A stretch of DNA of 12,825 nucleotides from DATGIQ01 sp035295665 (GTDB lineage: Bacteria > Planctomycetota > Planctomycetia > Gemmatales > Gemmataceae). Shown one piece after another: positions 1 through 8,608 of the stretch. Both the position numbers and the translations under genes were made by a program. Position 1 is the stretch's first letter. Each line of letters starts with the position of its first letter. Under the pieces are notes generated by a model, which was given only the letters and a program-made list of their open reading frames with translations, ran no database searches and was not told the origin of the DNA. The stretch is from contig DATGIQ010000119.1 in assembly GCA_035295665.1 (NCBI GenBank), forward strand, positions 1-12,825, given 5' to 3'.

Positions 1-140
1 AGCCGACCAATCGGATGCCCGGGCGCCTGGTGGTATGGTCGCACCCGGCGTTTGCAGACAAGTGTATGTTTGTCCGCAATGACAAAGAGATCGTGTGCGT
101 CTCGCTCGCCGCCGACAGCGGCCAAGGCAGCACGCGTTAA
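1..140 (+). CDS. C-terminus of a PQQ-like beta-propeller protein (partial)
   Basis: Reading from base 3, an open frame runs to a TAA at 138-140 and gives about 45 residues containing VWSHPAFADKCMFVRNDKEI followed by VCVSLAA. The 'W.HPAFAD+C...RND+EI.CV.LA' pattern is what I recall from the last blade of planctomycete PQQ-binding-like (outer-membrane quinoprotein type) beta-propeller repeat proteins, which are usually exported. The start lies outside the window, so length, signal peptide and cofactor ligands cannot be judged. The gene ends about 500 bases before the next one and probably does not share a transcript with it. The family call rests on a short segment and is moderate. Confidence 0.6.
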   Translation, partial: PTNRMPGRLVVWSHPAFADKCMFVRNDKEIVCVSLAADSGQGSTR

Positions 141-169
141 AGCGTTCGCGGAGCTTGCGACAAGGACGT

Positions 170-190
170 CTCCGGCCATGAGAGCCGGAG
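170..190 (+). terminator. Hairpin after the propeller gene, possible terminator
   Basis: CTCCGGC (170-176) and GCCGGAG (184-190) form a perfect 7-bp GC-rich stem around a 7-base loop, 30 bases after the stop at 140. No run of T follows, so it is not a textbook intrinsic terminator. Position is the main argument. Confidence 0.3.
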
Positions 191-329
191 CGAGGCGATC
201 CTCCAGACGTTCCAGGTAGGGGCGGCATTGCCGGCGGGTGTGGAAGTCGCTTCTGCGGCGCGCATTGCCATTGGTAGGCATCATGGACGGGTCCACTTCT
301 CGTGCGGGTTCGCAATCGATCGGAACGGC

Positions 330-366
330 ATTGCGACATTCCCTCGGGGGAATGCGCGAACGCAAT
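330..366. repeat. Nested inverted repeat, possible operator or RNA structure
   Basis: The inner palindrome CATTCCC (337-343) - TCGG - GGGAATG (348-354) is enclosed by ATTGCG (330-335) and CGCAAT (361-366). A further CGCAAT copy lies at 311-316, so the ATTGCG arm can pair on either side. It sits about 250 bases upstream of the -24/-12-like element. It could be an upstream activator site for a sigma-54 enhancer-binding protein, or simply a hairpin; nothing in the sequence decides between these. Confidence 0.35.
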
Positions 367-600
367 AAATTTCTGGAAGGGGAAGAGCGCACCCACCTTC
401 GCGGACGGGGCGAAGTGGAGCATGAGACGTGCCATCAAGACGCGTGCCGGAGAGGTTCCAGTTTGCGTTTGAGGGGGGTGCCACGCCGTTTCGGGAAGCG
501 TGCACACAGAATGAACAGCATAAACACGGAAACGGAGCAAATCCTTCCCATCTGGTCCTTCGGTCCTTGTCATTGACTTTCGCTTCCAGGGGGAGGATGC

Positions 601-616
601 TGGTACTTCGCGTGCC
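601..616 (+). promoter_or_regulatory. Candidate sigma-54 (-24/-12) promoter of the HAF-repeat gene
   Basis: TGGTACTTCGCGTGCC has the invariant GG (602-603) and GC (614-615) exactly 10 bases apart, and fits TGGYAC...TGC of the RpoN consensus; the R after TGGYAC, the first T of TTGC and the last W are off. A start of transcription about 12 bases past the GC would fall near 627, just ahead of the Shine-Dalgarno at 635-640, which is a sensible layout. Published work reports RpoN control of PEP-CTERM protein genes, which fits, and a sigma-54 activator is encoded next door. Degenerate matches occur by chance, so this is a candidate only. Confidence 0.45.
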
Positions 617-634
617 CGGATGGACCGATTCACC

Positions 635-640
635 GGAGGG
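635..640 (+). promoter_or_regulatory. Shine-Dalgarno that decides the HAF gene start
   Basis: GGAGGG at 635-640 is eight bases before ATG 649. The in-frame GTG at 640 overlaps the Shine-Dalgarno itself, so it is an unlikely start. Confidence 0.7.
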
Positions 641-648
641 TGTCCACG

Positions 649-1410
649 ATGAAATGGCAATCTGTCAGCGTCGTGGTGCTCAGCCTGGTCTTGAACCAGG
701 GTGTGCCTGCGCAAGCGGACTACGTCTACCGCACGTTCGACCCGCCCGGAGCGTCCTTTTCCATAGCCAGTGGAATTAACAATTCCGCCCAAATCGTGGG
801 TGAGTACACGGAAGCTGGGAACCACGGCTTCCTGCTCAGTGGAGGCAGCTATACCACGGTCGAACCGCCCGGCGCACAGGCGTCCTTTGCCGTTGGGAAC
901 AACGACTCCGCTCAGATCGTGGGAGGGTACACCAGTGGTGGCACGATCACGTTGCACGGCTTCGTGCTCAGCGGCGGCAGCTACACGCTGCTCAACGTGC
1001 CCGGCTCGACCGACACCGTAGCCAAGGGGATTAACTCCTCCGGCCAGATCGTCGGGTTCTCTGATGTTAGCGGCAACAAAACCTACGGCTTCCTACTGAG
1101 CGGTGGCAGCTACATGATGCTCAATGTGCCCGGCTCGGCTGCGACCATTGCCAATGGCATCAACAATGCGAGCCAGGTTGTGGGACAGTACTTTAACGGC
1201 AGCAGGAACATGGGCTTCCTGCTCAGCGGTGGCAGCTACACGACGCTCGACGTGCCCGGCTCGACCTACACGGCAGCCTATGGCATCAACAATGCGCGCC
1301 AGATTGTGGGAGACTACATCGATGCTGCGGGGAGGATGCACGGCTCCCTGCTGAGCGATGGCACGTATACCACGCTCAACGTCCCCGGCGCCGGAACGAC
1401 GCCGGCTTAA
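649..1410 (+). CDS. Exported HAF-repeat protein, prematurely ended by frameshift
   Basis: A 253-residue product begins MKWQSVSVVVLSLVLNQG and has a signal peptide with a likely cut after AQA (about residue 23). The rest is a tandem array of about 43-residue units with the pattern Y-T-x-x-x-PG-(A/S)...GINN-x-x-Q-IVG-x-Y...GFLLSGGS. Five complete units are present and the sixth breaks after LNVPGA. This matches the 'extracellular repeat, HAF family', thought to fold as a surface-exposed propeller-like domain; ligand and function are unknown. The reading frame stops at TAA 1408-1410, but the second half of unit six and a PEP-CTERM tail continue in another frame from about 1383 (separate entry). 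The protein as encoded would therefore be secreted without a sorting anchor. Start chosen at ATG 649 because of GGAGGG at 635-640; GTG 640 is possible but less likely. Confidence 0.85.
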   Translation: MKWQSVSVVVLSLVLNQGVPAQADYVYRTFDPPGASFSIASGINNSAQIVGEYTEAGNHGFLLSGGSYTTVEPPGAQASFAVGNNDSAQIVGGYTSGGTITLHGFVLSGGSYTLLNVPGSTDTVAKGINSSGQIVGFSDVSGNKTYGFLLSGGSYMMLNVPGSAATIANGINNASQVVGQYFNGSRNMGFLLSGGSYTTLDVPGSTYTAAYGINNARQIVGDYIDAAGRMHGSLLSDGTYTTLNVPGAGTTPA

Positions 1411-1574
1411 TCGTAGGTGCTTGTGACATTGATGGACCCTTCTTCAATGAACACGCCTTCCTGGCCACGCCCACACCCGAACGCTCCACTCTCGTGCTCT
1501 TGGGCATCGGCGTGCTCGGCATCCTGGCCTACGGCTGGCGGAAGCGGCGAATCCTGGGGGGCATCTCAGCCTGA
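1383..1574 (+). pseudogene. Out-of-frame end of the HAF gene with PEP-CTERM-like tail
   Basis: In the frame starting at 1383 the sequence reads NDAGLIVGACDIDGP, then EHAFLATPTPERSTL, then VLLGIGVLGILAYGWRKRR, stopping with TGA at 1572-1574. The first part is the missing half of the sixth HAF unit. The end is a PEP-CTERM sorting signal: short motif, hydrophobic helix, basic cluster. The motif reads PERSTL rather than PEPSTL, so its second proline is replaced by arginine. Compared with earlier units, about seven residues between NVPG and the GINN position are missing plus a frame change, which suggests a deletion of roughly 20 bases near 1390-1400. A sequencing or assembly error is possible, but a single-base slip would not restore the missing residues. 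Confidence 0.7.
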
Positions 1575-1666
1575 GCGGGCCCCGGCCGGCGCGCGAACGA
1601 AGCGATCCGTGGCGTTTCCGTCCTGTTCGTTGGCGTTCCCACGGTCCTGCTCCTGTCGCGACGACC

Positions 1667-4726
<3,060 letters not shown>

Positions 4727-4784
4727 AAGGCGCAGCGCTGGAAGCGGTTACGGAGAGCTTGCGTGTGAAATAATCCTGAGCCAA

Positions 4785-4799
4785 GCATGATCTCGACCA
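4785..4799 (-). promoter_or_regulatory. Candidate -24/-12 promoter for the activator gene
   Basis: The minus strand reads TGGTCGAGATCATGCT, with GG (4798-4797) and GC (4786-4785) 10 bases apart, and T-TGC-T-like ends agreeing with the RpoN consensus. The inner AC of TGGCAC is not kept. Transcription would start near 4773 and run into the activator gene. The match is weaker than the plus-strand site at 5129-5144. Confidence 0.3.
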
Positions 4800-4861
4800 C
4801 CGAAGCTCGCAGCTACTTTATGGGTTGAGGATGCTCGTGTCCACCAGAATGACACAAGATA

Positions 4862-4890
4862 CGCAATTTAAAGGGTATATGGGAATTGCG
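4862..4890. repeat. Spaced inverted repeat CGCAATT...AATTGCG
   Basis: Two perfect 7-base arms (4862-4868 and 4884-4890) are separated by 15 bases of AT-richer sequence. The arm resembles the CGCAAT/ATTGCG pair upstream of the HAF gene (311-335), although spacing differs. It could be an operator or a chance inverted repeat. Confidence 0.3.
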
Positions 4891-4940
4891 GTCTCGAACG
4901 AATGCTTTAGCAATGCAGGTTAGGAAAAGGGAACGGAGAC

Positions 4941-4970
4941 AGCGCCGAATTTTCGGCGCTCAGCGCCGAA
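4941..4970. promoter_or_regulatory. Likely upstream activator sites: perfect palindrome plus half-site
   Basis: AGCGCCGAA-TT-TTCGGCGCT (4941-4960) is a perfect 9-bp-arm palindrome. A direct copy of the arm, AGCGCCGAA, follows at 4962-4970, starting 21 bases after the first, or about two helical turns. Tandem sites on one DNA face are typical of sigma-54 enhancer-binding proteins with Fis-type HTH. The array lies about 180 bp from the -24 element of the hydrolase promoter and about 150 bp from the minus-strand one, usual enhancer distances. The adjacent activator gene is the obvious binder; this is inferred. Confidence 0.6.
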
Positions 4971-5066
4971 ATCACTGTATCGACAAGCATATCTCTTGTC
5001 CCCATACTGTTTTGAGCTGACTTGCACATACTTGGCCGAGCGATTTCAAGTTCTAAGACGTAATCG

Positions 5067-5080
5067 CACAAGATCTTGTG
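5067..5080. repeat. 14-bp perfect palindrome CACAAGATCTTGTG
   Basis: This is a fully symmetrical 14-mer about 50 bp upstream of the hydrolase -24 element. It could be a binding site for a second dimeric regulator. It has no relation in sequence to the 4941-4970 sites. Confidence 0.35.
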
Positions 5081-5105
5081 GCTTTTCGCCGACTAATTAG
5101 AGAAA

Positions 5106-5129
5106 GGGCTGACCCACTCGGCCCCTTTT
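5106..5129 (+). terminator. Stem-loop with T tract just upstream of the hydrolase promoter
   Basis: GGGCTGA (5106-5112) pairs with TCGGCCC (5118-5124), with one G-T wobble and a 5-base loop, followed by CTTTT; AAA precedes the stem, so it is roughly bidirectional. It looks like a weak intrinsic terminator, but no gene is seen that needs one. It may insulate the -24/-12 promoter that begins at its last T, or end a small unannotated RNA. Confidence 0.25.
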
Positions 5130-5144
5130 GGTATAAGTCGTGCC
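5129..5144 (+). promoter_or_regulatory. Candidate sigma-54 (-24/-12) promoter of the hydrolase gene
   Basis: TGGTATAAGTCGTGCC follows TTT and has GG (5130-5131) and GC (5142-5143) exactly 10 bases apart. It fits TGGYRYR-N4-(T)TGC with mismatches only at the first T of TTGC and the final W. Transcription would begin near 5155, about 60 bases before the GTG start. The palindromic sites at 4941-4970 lie at a suitable enhancer distance and a sigma-54 activator gene is adjacent, so this is the best promoter candidate in the window. Confidence 0.55.
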
Positions 5145-5203
5145 TCCCTTCTACATTCTCGGCAAACGCGGAACATTGGGGCTAGGCACATTTTTTGGCG
5201 GTC

Positions 5204-5210
5204 GGAGGAA
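5204..5210 (+). promoter_or_regulatory. Shine-Dalgarno that selects the GTG start of the hydrolase
   Basis: GGAGGAA at 5204-5210 ends about six bases before GTG 5216-5218. It lies inside the longer reading that would begin at TTG 5195, so the longer start is unlikely. Confidence 0.7.
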
Positions 5211-5215
5211 GAACT

Positions 5216-6058
5216 GTGAAGGCATCAGCCGAATGGATGGAGGCCAGTGGTGCCCATTTTAGTGCAGGGGACGGATCCCGCGGCTGCTGCCATCTCAAGC
5301 ATTACACGGCCGAAACCATTGAATGGGGGGAAGGACCGCCGTTGGTGATCGTTCCCGGATTGGCGGGCGGCTTTGGATTGCTGGGTCCGCTAGCGCGAGT
5401 TCTGGCCAAACACTTTCGCGTGATCAGTTATCAGCTCCGCGGCGAAGACGATTGTTTTACCTTGCGGCGGCGCTTCGGCATGCAAGACCTGGTCCAGGAC
5501 CTGGGCGAATTCCTGGATTGGCATTGTCTGGAACGTCCCGCCCTGCTCGGGGTTTCCTTTGGCGGGGTCTTGGCCCTGGAGTTCGCGGCTCGTTTTGGCC
5601 ATCGCGTCCGCGCCCTCGCCCTTCAAGGAGTCGGGGCACGGTTTGAGCGCGGTCTACTTCAGGCCGTCGCTGGCCTGGTCCTGTCACGCTATCCGTTGCC
5701 TTCCGACAATCCCTTTGTCAATCAATTCTTCAACCTCCTTTTCGGAAGTCGTCAACGTCCGGGCCCCCTGTTCGAGTTTGTCACTCGACAGTGCTGGCAA
5801 ACGGATCAAAGCGTGATGGCCCACCGCTTTCATCTAGTGGAATCGTTCGACATGACCGGGCGGCTCGATCGCATTCGGGTACCGACGTTGGCTCTAGCAG
5901 GCGATCGCGATGTGCTCGTATCCCCGCAGAGCCTCGGCGATTTGACAGATGGGATTGGACATTGCCGGCAGGTTCGGCTGCCGCGGTGCGGGCACCTGGC
6001 GTTCGTCACGCAGCCGCAGCGCGTAGCGGATGAGGTAAGGGCCTTCTTCCAAGATTGA
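5216..6058 (+). CDS. Alpha/beta-hydrolase fold protein
   Basis: The product is 280 residues from GTG 5216, a normal length for the family, with no signal peptide, so it is probably cytoplasmic. The fold is clear: oxyanion region VIVPGLAGGFG (about 44-54), nucleophile elbow GVSFGG with Ser114, acid loop AGDRDVLVSP (likely Asp232) and CGHLAF with His260, giving a complete Ser-Asp-His triad. The spacing resembles cofactor-free esterases, lipases and related hydrolases; the substrate cannot be told. It is transcribed away from the sigma-54 activator behind a -24/-12 site, so it may be the activator's main target. It converges with the cvpA-like gene and has a 55-base gap to that gene's stop, with no obvious terminator between them. 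Some alpha/beta hydrolases accompany exosortase/PEP-CTERM loci, but I see no feature that proves this one does. Confidence 0.85.
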   Translation: MKASAEWMEASGAHFSAGDGSRGCCHLKHYTAETIEWGEGPPLVIVPGLAGGFGLLGPLARVLAKHFRVISYQLRGEDDCFTLRRRFGMQDLVQDLGEFLDWHCLERPALLGVSFGGVLALEFAARFGHRVRALALQGVGARFERGLLQAVAGLVLSRYPLPSDNPFVNQFFNLLFGSRQRPGPLFEFVTRQCWQTDQSVMAHRFHLVESFDMTGRLDRIRVPTLALAGDRDVLVSPQSLGDLTDGIGHCRQVRLPRCGHLAFVTQPQRVADEVRAFFQD

Positions 6059-6113
6059 TCGATCGCATCCATCCAAGGATTTGCCGGCTCCGCATCGGAC
6101 ATCAACTCAACAT

Positions 6114-6776
6114 TCATCGTTCGAATTCGCCGAGATACGGTAGAGGTTCCCGGTTATCGGTATAACGGCGAAACCGGGCATAGCGCATTTCGAACGTGCC
6201 GTACTTATCAAATGTCAGATAGCGATCATAGTACGACCCCGAGCCACCTGGCTTGGGATCTTCTCGATTGGAGAACGGATAAGCTCCCGCGCGGTGCATG
6301 AGCCCCAGCCAAACTCGGTCCGGGGGTATGACGTGCCGTAGCAAGTGCTCCGGTCCGGTTTCATATTTCGGATCGAAGAACATGAAGTTCTCATGCCACG
6401 GGAGCGTCTGAAGCATACAGATCAGGAATCCGGACACAAGGTAGCCGGTGATCAAACCGAACACGAGCCCACCGCCCGTTTGCAACCAGCCTTCGAGCTG
6501 GACGCGCGACCTCGCCAAGTTGTTGGTCGCCCCGCGCAGTAAACCCAGCACCACGGAAAACAAGAGCATCAGGCAAAACGCATCTTCATAACCATGCAGG
6601 AACGAGCCGGCGAGCATTGGGTCCAAAATTGCAGCAAGCGGCTCCCAAAAATTGAACGCAATCAATCCCGCCAAGAGGACATTGATTGCCATCGTGCAGG
6701 CCGTGAACAGCCCCTCCCGCAAATAAGCGTAGGCCACCAGCAACATGATCACGACCGTGAGGAAACCGAGAAGCAT
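6114..6776 (-). CDS. CvpA-like multi-pass inner-membrane protein
   Basis: From ATG 6774-6776 the product is 220 residues. About four hydrophobic helices cover the first half: roughly 2-18, 27-45, 65-82 and 100-122. A Gly-rich segment, GGGLVFGLITGYLVSGF, is typical of CvpA-family proteins (named for colicin V production, now linked to envelope homeostasis). The last 95 residues are hydrophilic and rich in Tyr, Arg and Pro (for example YDRYLTFDKYGTFEMRY) and have no counterpart in the 162-residue E. coli protein. The frame stays open to ATG 6812, but those extra 12 codons lie entirely in the inverted repeat 6781-6838, so I chose the inner start. It is the last gene of the hisF-pilT-pilB block, 67 bases after pilB. 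The family call is moderate; it may only be a distant CvpA-like membrane protein. Confidence 0.65.
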   Translation of the reverse strand: MLLGFLTVVIMLLVAYAYLREGLFTACTMAINVLLAGLIAFNFWEPLAAILDPMLAGSFLHGYEDAFCLMLLFSVVLGLLRGATNNLARSRVQLEGWLQTGGGLVFGLITGYLVSGFLICMLQTLPWHENFMFFDPKYETGPEHLLRHVIPPDRVWLGLMHRAGAYPFSNREDPKPGGSGSYYDRYLTFDKYGTFEMRYARFRRYTDNREPLPYLGEFER

Positions 6777-6780
6777 GACT

Positions 6781-6838
6781 GTCTGTAGTCCGTACTCTGT
6801 AGTCCCTAGCAAAGAACTCCGGACTACAGACTACAGAC
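6781..6838. repeat. Inverted and direct repeat cluster of GGACTACAGA between pilB-like and cvpA-like genes
   Basis: GTCTGTAGTCCG (6781-6792) and TCTGTAGTCC (6796-6805) face GGACTACAGA (6821-6830) and an overlapping GACTACAGAC (6829-6838). The 12-base arms 6781-6792 and 6820-6831 pair perfectly, and several alternative pairings are possible. It fills almost the whole gap between two co-directional genes. It looks like a small repetitive palindromic element and could modulate or terminate read-through into the cvpA-like gene. Copies elsewhere in the genome cannot be checked here. Confidence 0.55.
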
Positions 6839-6843
6839 TTCCT

Positions 6844-8586
6844 TTACTTGGAGACTCGTAACAACTCCTGGATGGAAGTCTTCCCTTCCATGACTTGCCG
6901 CAATCCATCTTCCTGCAAATGTTTCATTCCATTCTTGATCGCTTCTTGCCGGACGGCATTCAGGTTGGGATTGTCGCAGCGAATCAGATCGCGGATTCGG
7001 TCGGTGATCTCGAGCAGCTCGAAGATCCCCGTGCGACCATAATAGCCGGTGCCGCCACAGTAATCGCAAACGGGCACCGCTTCCCCTTCTCTTGGCCGGG
7101 GACGATCTCCCTCCTCGGGGGGACGGTAAAAGTACTTGATCTTGTCAACCGGCAGATTCGCTTTGCGCAGGAGATCCGGATTGGGTTTGTAGCGAACCTT
7201 GCACTTGGGGCAAAGCAGTCGCACCAGGCGCTGCCCGAGGATCGCGCTGACGGCGTCTCCGACCATGAACGGCTGCACGCCGAGATCGATGAGCCGGCCC
7301 AACGCGGTTACCGTGTCGTTGGCGTGCAAGGTGGTGAATACCATGTGCCCCGTTTGGGCGGCTTGGCAAGCAATTTGGGCCGTCTCTTGATCGCGGATCT
7401 CACCGATGTAGATCACATCGGGATCCTGACGGAGAATGCTACGGAGCTCACTTGCAAACGTTTTCCCTGCCTTGGGATTGATCTCGATCTGCGTGACGTT
7501 GTCGATCTGGTACTCGACGGGGTTCTCGATCGTGATGACGTTCTTTTGGTAGCGATCGATTTCGTTCAAACAAGCGTACAGCGTCGTACTCTTGCCCGCG
7601 CCTGTGGGGCCGCAGACGATGAGCATGCCGTGGGGCTGCCAGGCAATCGCGTGTATTTTTTCGCGCAAACGATCCCGCAACCCGAGGCGCGTCAGATCGA
7701 TGATCTGCTGCGATTTGTCCAGGATCCGCATGACCATTTTTTCGCCGACGACACTGCCGGCCGTCGCCACGCGGAGATCGATCGTCCGCCCATCAATCTG
7801 AGCCGAGAGGCTGCCGTCTTGCGGTTTTCGTTTTTCCGTGATGTCCAGGTCGGCCAAGACCTTGAATATATTGAGGACCGAATCCCCCATCGATCGGCTA
7901 AAGGGATCGGTGCCGTGCAGGATGCCATCGATGCGCAAGCGGACGGTCATCTCCTCCTTGGTCGGTTCCAGGTGGATATCGGTGGCCCGGCGTTCCAGGG
8001 CTTCCCACACCATTTCCTTGGCTGCCCGAAAACCTTTGGAGGCAGCAACGCGCGCAACTCGTGTGGCGGCGTCTTCGGTCTGATTTTGGCTTTTGCTGAT
8101 AAACTCGAGGGGCGGACCGAGGTCTTGTTCTTGTTCCGCTTCGCCCAGGTTCAGGTGCAAGTATTTGCGGGCCAGTTCGTTGAAATGCTGCTGCGTCAGA
8201 ACCTGGCGCTCGGTGGAAACACGACCGTTGCGCAGGTTCACGTACACCAGACTGGGAGTCAGATACAAGATCAGCAACAGCGGTAGCGATACCAGCCAGT
8301 ACCAGGGCAAGAGCCAGACCAGGAGAAGACCGAGCAAGCCACAGCCGACCAGGAGCGGGTTCCATAGTGCCGTGGGCATTTGCACGGCGACCGCATCTTG
8401 ACTCACCCACCAGCAGGTTCGCACCCAACAGAAGTAAACGAGGAGCAGCGTGAGCAGCTTGGGAATGCTGAAATAGAACCCGGGCCCGCGCGGAAACGTA
8501 TCCGCCGCCAGGACCAGGCTCGGAGCCAACAGAAAGGAAGCCGCTGCCCAAAGAAAGGAAAGGGCAACGTGCGTTTTCCTGGACAT
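6844..8586 (-). CDS. GspE/PilB-family secretion or pilus-extension ATPase with N-terminal membrane anchor
   Basis: This 580-residue protein is a hexameric AAA+-like traffic ATPase that would power type IV pilus extension or type II secretion. Walker A GPTGAGKST is at 326-334, the Asp box ITIENPVEY at about 352-359, Walker B VIYIGEIRD at 391-399 and the His box TGHMVFTTLHAND at 412-424. A four-cysteine zinc site is present at C459-x2-C462 and C507-x2-C510, as in GspE/PilB but not PilT. The N-terminus is unusual: instead of a soluble N1/MSHEN domain there is a signal-peptide-like start (to about residue 27, ending LVLA) and three hydrophobic helices (about 42-60, 76-93 and 96-114). That topology would leave the ATPase in the cytoplasm. 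It starts 22 bases after the pilT stop with GAGG five bases before ATG, so the two are surely co-transcribed. Confidence 0.93.
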   Translation of the reverse strand: MSRKTHVALSFLWAAASFLLAPSLVLAADTFPRGPGFYFSIPKLLTLLLVYFCWVRTCWWVSQDAVAVQMPTALWNPLLVGCGLLGLLLVWLLPWYWLVSLPLLLILYLTPSLVYVNLRNGRVSTERQVLTQQHFNELARKYLHLNLGEAEQEQDLGPPLEFISKSQNQTEDAATRVARVAASKGFRAAKEMVWEALERRATDIHLEPTKEEMTVRLRIDGILHGTDPFSRSMGDSVLNIFKVLADLDITEKRKPQDGSLSAQIDGRTIDLRVATAGSVVGEKMVMRILDKSQQIIDLTRLGLRDRLREKIHAIAWQPHGMLIVCGPTGAGKSTTLYACLNEIDRYQKNVITIENPVEYQIDNVTQIEINPKAGKTFASELRSILRQDPDVIYIGEIRDQETAQIACQAAQTGHMVFTTLHANDTVTALGRLIDLGVQPFMVGDAVSAILGQRLVRLLCPKCKVRYKPNPDLLRKANLPVDKIKYFYRPPEEGDRPRPREGEAVPVCDYCGGTGYYGRTGIFELLEITDRIRDLIRCDNPNLNAVRQEAIKNGMKHLQEDGLRQVMEGKTSIQELLRVSK

Positions 8587-8608
8587 GCAGACCTCGGTCC
8601 TCTGCCTC

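Larger units (their letters stand above)
141..648. other. Intergenic region, no convincing gene; structured
   Basis: Several short open frames occur here on both strands, but none has a ribosome binding site, recognisable protein content or a plausible composition. The stretch holds the hairpin at 170-190, CGCAAT/ATTGCG repeats at 311-366 enclosing a palindrome, an imperfect inverted repeat (CCACCTTCGC 393-402 / GCGAAGTGG 410-418), a -24/-12-like promoter at 601-616 and the Shine-Dalgarno of the next gene. It is best read as a long regulatory leader for the HAF-repeat gene. Confidence 0.6.
4727..5215. other. Divergent regulatory intergenic region
   Basis: No credible gene is present in these 489 bases between the divergent activator and hydrolase genes. 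From left to right there are a minus-strand -24/-12-like site (4785-4799), CGCAATT/AATTGCG inverted repeat (4862-4868 and 4884-4890), the 20-bp palindrome and half-site (4941-4970), palindrome CACAAGATCTTGTG (5067-5080), a stem-loop with T tract (5106-5129) and a plus-strand -24/-12 site (5129-5144). The density of symmetrical elements points to a control region. Confidence 0.6.

Noticed and set aside
238..576. 112-residue protein in the leftmost intergenic region
   Set aside because: Composition is Arg/Gly/Ser-rich without pattern, it has no Shine-Dalgarno and it crosses a strong hairpin.
6895..8286. 463-codon open frame on the plus strand
   Set aside because: It lies wholly opposite the pilB-like gene, which has every family motif. 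Long antisense frames are common opposite GC-rich genes; no ribosome binding site or domain is seen.
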